A stretch of 64,000 nt of DNA from Streptomonospora nanhaiensis (GTDB lineage Bacteria; Actinomycetota; Actinomycetes; Streptosporangiales; Streptosporangiaceae). Numbering within the stretch: position 1 is the first letter of the stretch; each line of letters starts with the position of its first letter. Below, piece by piece: positions 59,571 through 64,000 of the stretch. Made by a program: the position numbers and the translations under genes. The notes under the pieces are model-generated. The model was given only the letters and a program-made list of their open reading frames with translations, was not told where the DNA came from and did not search any database. Location of the stretch: the NCBI RefSeq assembly GCF_013410565.1, contig NZ_JACCFO010000001.1, positions 6,076,001 through 6,140,000 on the forward strand. Reading direction: 5' to 3'.

Positions 59571-60570
59571 TTAGGCCCGCGCCTCGGCCAGCGCCGCCCA
59601 GGCGTCGGCCACGGGCCCCACTCGGCGCGGCTTGTCGGGGTTGTTGAGCGTGCGGATCGCCTGGATCCGCCCGTTCGCGGCGTCGAACGTCCACGTGCTG
59701 AGAACGCGTCCGCCGCGGTCGCTGAAGACCGCGCCCGGCCGGCCGTTCAGCGTGCGGGCCTGCGCCCGCGCGCTGATCCGGGCGAACAGCGGGACCACCC
59801 CGGCCGGCACCCGGGCCACGGCCGCGGCACCGGCGAGGCGCTCGCCCCACTGCGGCGCCTTGCCGCCGCCGTCGCCGACCATCTCCGCGTCGGCGGCCGG
59901 CAGCGCGGTCAGCCCGTCGACGTCGCCGTCGCGGAAGGCGTCGAGGAACCGCCCCGCCAGCCTCTCGCGCTCGGCCCGGTCGGCCGCGAACCGGGGCCGG
60001 CCCCCGTCCATGTGGCGGCGGGCGCGGACCGCGAGCTGGCGGCACGCGGCCTCCGAGCGCCCCACGGCCGAGGCGATGTCGGGGAAGCCGAACCCGCACA
60101 CGTCGCGCAGCACGAAGACCGCGCTTTCGAGCGGGGTGAGCCGCTCCAGCAGGAGCAGCGCCGCCACCGACACCGAGTCGGCCAGCTCCGCCGCGCTCGG
60201 GGTCCTGGTAGGGATCGGTCAGCAGCGGCTCGGGCAGCCACGGGCCGGTGTACTCCTCCCGCCGGACGCGGGCCGAGCGCAGCACGTCGATCGCGATGCG
60301 GGTGACCACCGCCGACAGGAACGACTTGGGGGAGTCGGGCCGGACGGGGGAGGACGCGTAGCGCGGCCACGCCTCCTGCACGGCGTCCTCGGCCTCGGCC
60401 ACGCTGCCAAGGATCCGGTAGGCGATGGAGAACAGCAGCGGCCGCAGCTCCTCGAACTCCTCGGCGCGGCTCGCGCCGCCTCCGCCGCGCCCCGCCGGGC
60501 GGGACGGCGCGGCGCCCGCCGCCTCTCCGGTCCCGGCCCCGGTTCCGCTCGCCGCGATGAACCCCATCAT
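59571..60570 (-). pseudogene. Second ECF41-family sigma factor, frameshifted
   Basis: From ATG 60570 the frame encodes sigma region 2 (LRPLLFSIAYRILGSVAEAEDAVQEAW) through [20 protein letters not shown]. At about 60190-60197, in a GC-repeat tract, the frame is lost. The rest ([54 protein letters not shown], then GDGGGKAPQWGERLAG and NNPDKP of the ECF41 domain) is in another frame to the stop at 59571. A 2-nt deletion or 1-nt insertion explains it; the intact protein would have about 333 residues. Either a pseudogene or a sequencing error. Confidence 0.8.
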
Positions 60571-60609
60571 CGCCACCTTCCTCTTGTGCGGCCGCTTCCC
60601 GCAACACGA

Positions 60610-60636
60610 GACGAGGCGGCGCCCGCGCCTGTGACA
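60610..60636 (-). promoter_or_regulatory. ECF41-type promoter, consensus match
   Basis: On the minus strand TGTCACA (60636-60630), 16 nt, CGTC (60613-60610): an exact match to the published ECF41 promoter form, 40 nt before the second sigma gene. A second TGTCACA (60747-60741), with a poor -10, shares a 14-bp direct repeat with it. Confidence 0.7.
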
Positions 60637-60850
60637 CGCGGCGGCGCGGCCGGCTCCGCGAAGCGGGGGAAAGCGGCCGCCGGCAGGCCGCGCGCCGCGT
60701 GACCCGCAGCCCCAGCGGCAGAGGCGGCGGCCGCGCGCCCTGTGACACGCGGCCGCGCGGCGGTCTGGACCGGACTCCCGCCGGGACATGCCGGACCGCC
60801 CCGGCGGGGCGAGCCGGACGCGTGCGAGGCGGCCCGGGCCCGGACGCGCG

Positions 60851-60887
60851 GCGGGGGCGCCGGGACGCGCGGTCCCGACGCCCCCGC
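60851..60887. terminator. Terminator after the DUF305 gene
   Basis: GCGGGGGCG (60851-60859) pairs with CGCCCCCGC (60879-60887), with an inner GGGAC/GTCCC stem; 17 nt beyond the minus-strand stop. Confidence 0.6.
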
Positions 60888-60903
60888 CCGGGGATGGAGC
60901 GGA

Positions 60904-61632
60904 TCAGTGGCCGCTGTGGTCGTGCGCGGCCTCGCCCTCGCCGTCGCCCCCGGCCTCGTCGCCCTCGGTCTCGTCGGGGCCGGTGCTCGCCTCGGGCGCG
61001 GAGCCGGCGTCGGCGTCGGAGTCGGATCCGGCGCCGCCGAGCATGCCGTTCATCTGCTCGATCTCGGCCTCCTGGGCCTCCACGACCGACTCGGCCAGCT
61101 CAACGGCCTCGGGGTTGACGCCGTTCTCGATCTCCTCCGCCGCCATCTGCACGGCGCCCTCGTGGTGGGCGATCATCATCTCCAGGAACAGCGTGTCGAA
61201 CTCCCCGCCCTCGGCCCGCTCCAGCTCGGCCAACCGGTCGTCGGTCAGCATGCCCGCCATGCCGTGGTCCCTGGCCTCGGCCTCGGGCAGGGGCTCCTCG
61301 CCCCAGGACTCCAGCATCGCGGTGAGCTGCTCGATCTCCGGCCCCTGGGCCGCCTCGATCCCGGCGGCCAGGTCGCGGACCTCCGCGCCGGCCCGGTCCT
61401 CGGCCAGGTGCGCCATCTCCACCGCCTGCTCGTGGTGGGGGATCATCATCTGCGCGAACATCACGTCGGAGTCGTTGAACTCGGCGGCCTCGGCGGAGGA
61501 CTCGGGGGCGGCCTCGGCGGACGGCTCGGTGCCGCCGCAGGCGGTGGCGGTGAGCGCGGCCGCCACGGCGGCCGCGAGCAGCGGCAGGACGCGCTTGAGG
61601 GTGTGCTCGGTGTGCCCGGTGTGCTCGGTCAT
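60904..61632 (-). CDS. DUF305 lipoprotein (copper-associated four-helix protein)
   Basis: 242 residues from ATG 61632. Lipobox LTATAC (Cys about 34), acidic linker, then two DUF305 repeats, each with M-I-x-H-H-E-x-A-V: FAQMMIPHHEQAVEMA and FLEMMIAHHEGAVQMA. The His/Met-rich helices bind metal, and such proteins are often encoded in copper-stress loci. The C-terminus is acidic with HDHSGH. It is probably in one unit with the DUF6153 gene 123 nt upstream. Confidence 0.9.
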   Translation of the reverse strand: MTEHTGHTEHTLKRVLPLLAAAVAAALTATACGGTEPSAEAAPESSAEAAEFNDSDVMFAQMMIPHHEQAVEMAHLAEDRAGAEVRDLAAGIEAAQGPEIEQLTAMLESWGEEPLPEAEARDHGMAGMLTDDRLAELERAEGGEFDTLFLEMMIAHHEGAVQMAAEEIENGVNPEAVELAESVVEAQEAEIEQMNGMLGGAGSDSDADAGSAPEASTGPDETEGDEAGGDGEGEAAHDHSGH

Positions 61633-61755
61633 GTGTGTCGGTCCTTCTCGTATGCGGGCGCGCGGGCATGGCGAACGGGCGCCATGGCGCGGTGCAGGTG
61701 GTCGTGGGTCCGTGTCCGGGGCGGCGGGCGTCGGGCGCGCGGCCCCGCGGGGCAT

Positions 61756-62148
61756 CTAGATCCGTAACACCTGGAGCTTCGCCAGAGAGGGCGGCGCGGG
61801 CAGCGCGACGGCGGTGAGCCGCCACCGCATGGCCGGCGGCGGACCCACCGGCACCCGCGGCCACGGGGTGAACAGCGCGGCGGCCACCCCGATCAGCGCG
61901 AGCGCGATCCCGCCGATGGCCAGGCACACCGAGGTGGGGTCAAGGGCGGGCGGATCGGTGCCGTCGTGGGCGGTCGCCGGGTCGGCGTGCGCCGCGGCCG
62001 CCGGGGGCGGGGGCGTGCCGTGGGCGTGCTCGGGATGGTGCCCGAGCGTGTGCATCGCGCCGACCCCGAACAGCAGCCCCAGCATCAGCAGCCCCCGCGC
62101 CCACACGAGCGCGGTACGCCGCAGTCGTCGCCGGGGCACCAAGATCAT
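61756..62148 (-). CDS. DUF6153-like membrane protein
   Basis: 130 residues: a basic N-terminus, helix 1 at about 15-34 followed by a His-rich extracytosolic segment (HTLGHHPEHAHG and AHADPATAHDG), helix 2 at about 74-95 after DPTSVCLAIGG, and a C-terminal cytosolic tail. The His-rich loop resembles DUF6153 proteins found beside DUF305 proteins in actinobacteria. A metal-handling role is inferred from the neighbour. Confidence 0.7.
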   Translation of the reverse strand: MILVPRRRLRRTALVWARGLLMLGLLFGVGAMHTLGHHPEHAHGTPPPPAAAAHADPATAHDGTDPPALDPTSVCLAIGGIALALIGVAAALFTPWPRVPVGPPPAMRWRLTAVALPAPPSLAKLQVLRI

Positions 62149-62238
62149 GAACCGATTGTAGGCACGTCCGGAGCGCGCGGCGCGGCGGGGCGCCGCCGGG
62201 GACCGCCCCGCGGTCCAGCCGAGGCGGGCCGCGCCGCC

Positions 62239-62937
62239 CTAGTCGTCCAGCGGCGCGACGTCGGAGACCATCTCCAGGTGGTCGCGCATGGCCTCGCCCG
62301 CCGCCTTGGCGTCGCCGGCGCGGATGGCGTCGGCGATGCGCTCGTGGCCGGCCAGGGACGCCGGGGGGCGGCCGGGCTGGGACAGCGACTCCATCCGGGT
62401 CTGCAGGATCATCGGCGCGATCTCGTCCATCATCCGGGCCAGCAGCCCCGAGCGCGCCGCGCGGATCACGGCGCTGTGGAAGCGCTCGTCGCCGGTGGTG
62501 CCGCGCTCGCCGGAGGCGATCTCCCGGCGCATCAGGTCGAGGGCGGCGTCGATCTCGGCGATGTCGGCCCTGCTCCGGCGCCGGGCGGCGAGTTCGGCCA
62601 GCTTGACCTCCAGCGCCTGGCGGGCCTCGATGATCTCGGCGCGGCGGTTGTCGCGGTCGCGCAGGACCCGCAGCACCTCCTCGTCGGAGGGGCTGTACCG
62701 TACTACGGCGCCGTCGCCGTGCCGGACGTCGATGATGCCCTGGACCTCCAGCGCCACCAGGGCCTGGCCGAGGGAGACCCGGCTGACGCCGAGGGCGGCG
62801 GCGAACTCGCGTTCGGGAGGCAGCTTGTCGCCCGGGCCGAGCTCCGCTTCGCGGATGTACTCGCACAGGCGCTCGACGAGCTGCTCGTAGAGTCGTGGGC
62901 GCGCAAGAGGGCGCGGGCGCGGCGGTTTGGGCCTCAT
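62239..62937 (-). CDS. GntR-family (FadR subgroup) regulator
   Basis: 232 residues from ATG 62937 with GGAGGAACC. The N-terminal winged helix is LYEQLVERLCEYIREAELGPGDKLPPEREFAAALGVSRVSLGQALVALEVQGIIDVRHGDGA. The FCD effector domain has EARQALEVKLAELAARR, GDERFHSAVIRAARSGLLARMMDEI and the metal-binding His in HERIADAIRAGD...MRDHLEMV. Divergent from a MatC-like permease, whose uptake substrate is the likely effector. Confidence 0.85.
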   Translation of the reverse strand: MRPKPPRPRPLARPRLYEQLVERLCEYIREAELGPGDKLPPEREFAAALGVSRVSLGQALVALEVQGIIDVRHGDGAVVRYSPSDEEVLRVLRDRDNRRAEIIEARQALEVKLAELAARRRSRADIAEIDAALDLMRREIASGERGTTGDERFHSAVIRAARSGLLARMMDEIAPMILQTRMESLSQPGRPPASLAGHERIADAIRAGDAKAAGEAMRDHLEMVSDVAPLDD

Positions 62938-62989
62938 GGTTCCTCCGGGAGGTCCCGGCGACAGGGGGTGGATCATGCAAGGGCCTTGA

Positions 62990-63060
62990 CAGGAGGATAG
63001 CTGACATATTGGCTAGGCCACTGTTCCTCATGAGCTGAATCACAGCTCGTCCCCGCCCCT
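62990..63060. promoter_or_regulatory. Divergent gntR / permease promoter region
   Basis: Gap with an AT-richer core GACATATTGG and the dyad TGGC-TAG-GCCA (63010-63020), a reasonable FadR-subgroup operator candidate. Confidence 0.35.
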
Positions 63061-63072
63061 GATCGGTCCACC

Positions 63073-64000
63073 ATGTCACCCCAACTTCTCACCATCCTCG
63101 TACTCGTGGCGATGTTCGTGATCGCCACCGTCCTCCCCATCAACATCGGCGCCCTGGCGTTCGTGGCCGCGTTCCTGGTGGGCACCCTCGCCCTGGCGAT
63201 GGACACCGACACCATCCTCGCCGGGTTCCCCGCGGACCTGTTCCTCACCCTGGTCGGGGTCACCTACCTGTTCGCCATCGCCAAGAACAACGGCACCGTG
63301 GACCTGCTGGTCCGCGGCGCGGTGCGCCTGGTCGGCGGGTACGTGATCGCCATCCCGTGGATCATGTTCGCCATCACCGCCCTGCTCACGGCGGTGGGCG
63401 CGCTCAGCCCCGCCGCCGTCGCCATCATCGCCCCCATCGCGCTGGGGTTCGCGGCCAAGTACCGGATCAGCCCGCTGCTCATGGGCATGATGGTGGTGCA
63501 CGGCGCCCAGGGCGGCGGGTTCTCGCCCGCGAGCGTGTACGGGGTCACGGTGAACGGCATCGTGGCCGAAAGCGACCTCCCCCTGGCCCCGCTCACCCTG
63601 TTCTTCGGCAGCCTGCTGTTCAACCTCGCCATCTCGGCGGTGCTGTTCCTGGCCCTGGGCGGGCACCGGCTGATCGGCGTGCACGCCCGCGACTTCGAGC
63701 CCGCGGCCGTCGGCGCCGGGGCGGGCGGCGCGGGCGGCACCCCGGCCGCGCCGCCGTCGGGCTCAGGCTCCTCGGGCGGGCAGGGCGCCGCGGACGCCGC
63801 CCCCGCCGCCACCAAGGACGGCGCGGCCGCCGAGGCCGGTGCGGAGAAGGGGGCCGGCGGCTTCCGGTTCGACCAGGCGGCGACCATCGCCGGACTCGTC
63901 ATCCTGGGCGTCCTCGCGCTGGGCTTCGGGCTGGACGTCGGCTTCGTCGCCATCACCGTGACGGTGGTCCTGGCGCTGCTCTCCCCGGCCGCGCAGAAGG
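63073..64000 (+). CDS. MatC-like SLC13-type dicarboxylate/malonate permease (3' end outside window)
   Basis: Open from ATG 63073 to the window end (309 residues so far). Hydrophobic helices start at once (LLTILVLVAMFVIATVLPINIGALAFVAAFLVGTLA), with GVTYLFAIAKNNGTVD and SPAAVAIIAPIALGFAAKYRISPLLMGMMVVHGAQGGGFSPASVYG. These match the MatC N-terminal domain of malonate/dicarboxylate carriers. A Gly/Ala-rich cytosolic loop about 205-265 divides two halves. With the divergent GntR gene this suggests a malonate or dicarboxylate uptake unit whose catabolic genes lie beyond the window. Confidence 0.85.
   Translation, partial: MSPQLLTILVLVAMFVIATVLPINIGALAFVAAFLVGTLALAMDTDTILAGFPADLFLTLVGVTYLFAIAKNNGTVDLLVRGAVRLVGGYVIAIPWIMFAITALLTAVGALSPAAVAIIAPIALGFAAKYRISPLLMGMMVVHGAQGGGFSPASVYGVTVNGIVAESDLPLAPLTLFFGSLLFNLAISAVLFLALGGHRLIGVHARDFEPAAVGAGAGGAGGTPAAPPSGSGSSGGQGAADAAPAATKDGAAAEAGAEKGAGGFRFDQAATIAGLVILGVLALGFGLDVGFVAITVTVVLALLSPAAQK

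Noticed and set aside
60741-60747. A fifth ECF41 -35 element (TGTCACA on the minus strand)
   Set aside because: The base quartet 16 nt downstream is CCTC, which fits the -10 poorly; it is probably part of a 14-bp direct repeat with the real site at 60630-60636.
1-64000. CRISPR arrays, phage genes, transposases or a polyketide/peptide synthetase cluster
   Set aside because: No regular repeat-spacer pattern, transposase motif, capsid/terminase gene or megasynthase domain was seen in any frame.

Overview
The window is very GC-rich and gene-dense. It has long spurious antisense ORFs, GTG starts, many GTGA/ATGA stop-start overlaps and probable leaderless starts. Together with F420-type, DUF574, DUF6153 and ECF41 proteins this points to the chromosome of an actinomycete, most likely near Nocardiopsis/Streptomonospora. 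The genus is an inference. I see no rRNA, tRNA, CRISPR array, prophage or intact insertion sequence.

Layout. 0-3.6 kb: end of a beta-propeller protein, a membrane pseudokinase pair, a DUF892 ferritin-like gene and a dead lipase. 3.7-6.6 kb: MerR regulator divergent from a thioredoxin-reductase-like enzyme and an MFS exporter. 6.7-10.5 kb: a dicarboxylate unit (DASS transporter, LysR, tartrate/D-malate dehydrogenase) tied together by two copies of one LysR-type operator. 10.6-18.2 kb: a translationally coupled eight-gene operon that is the full counterpart of the uncharacterised enterobacterial yhf cluster (yhfZ, yhfY, yhfU, yhfT, php, yhfS, yhfX, yhfW). 18.4-24.4 kb: a methyltransferase, a TetR/MFS unit whose exporter runs into a truncated second MFS gene, a paired SMR exporter and a SnoaL-like protein. 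25.0-30.4 kb: a 1816-residue single-chain acyl-CoA carboxylase of eukaryotic type.

30.5-54 kb: many short transcription units, each usually one enzyme or membrane protein with its own TetR, MarR, LysR, XRE or ArsR-like regulator. They include an FAD oxidoreductase/monooxygenase pair, an OmpA-type lipoprotein and a large FAD/Fe-S dehydrogenase. 54.1-55.8 kb: an ECF41 sigma factor divergent from its carboxymuconolactone-decarboxylase partner. 56.0-57.8 kb: a Zur-type operator followed by six ribosomal protein genes (bS18, bL28, uS14, bL33, bL31B, bL32) whose products lack zinc-binding cysteine clusters, i.e. a zinc-starvation cassette. 57.9-60.6 kb: a 3'-damaged quinone-oxidoreductase-like gene with a MarR regulator and three operators, then a second, frameshifted ECF41 sigma gene. 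60.9-62.1 kb: DUF305 and DUF6153 proteins. 62.2-64 kb: a GntR regulator divergent from a MatC-like permease cut by the window end.

Three regulatory themes cross gene boundaries. ECF41-type promoters (TGTCAC followed 16 nt later by a four-base -10) occur at four loci. CATAGG-N5-CCTATG sites frame the LysR gene. Zinc control covers the ribosomal cassette. The most promising uncharacterised system is the actinobacterial yhf operon.
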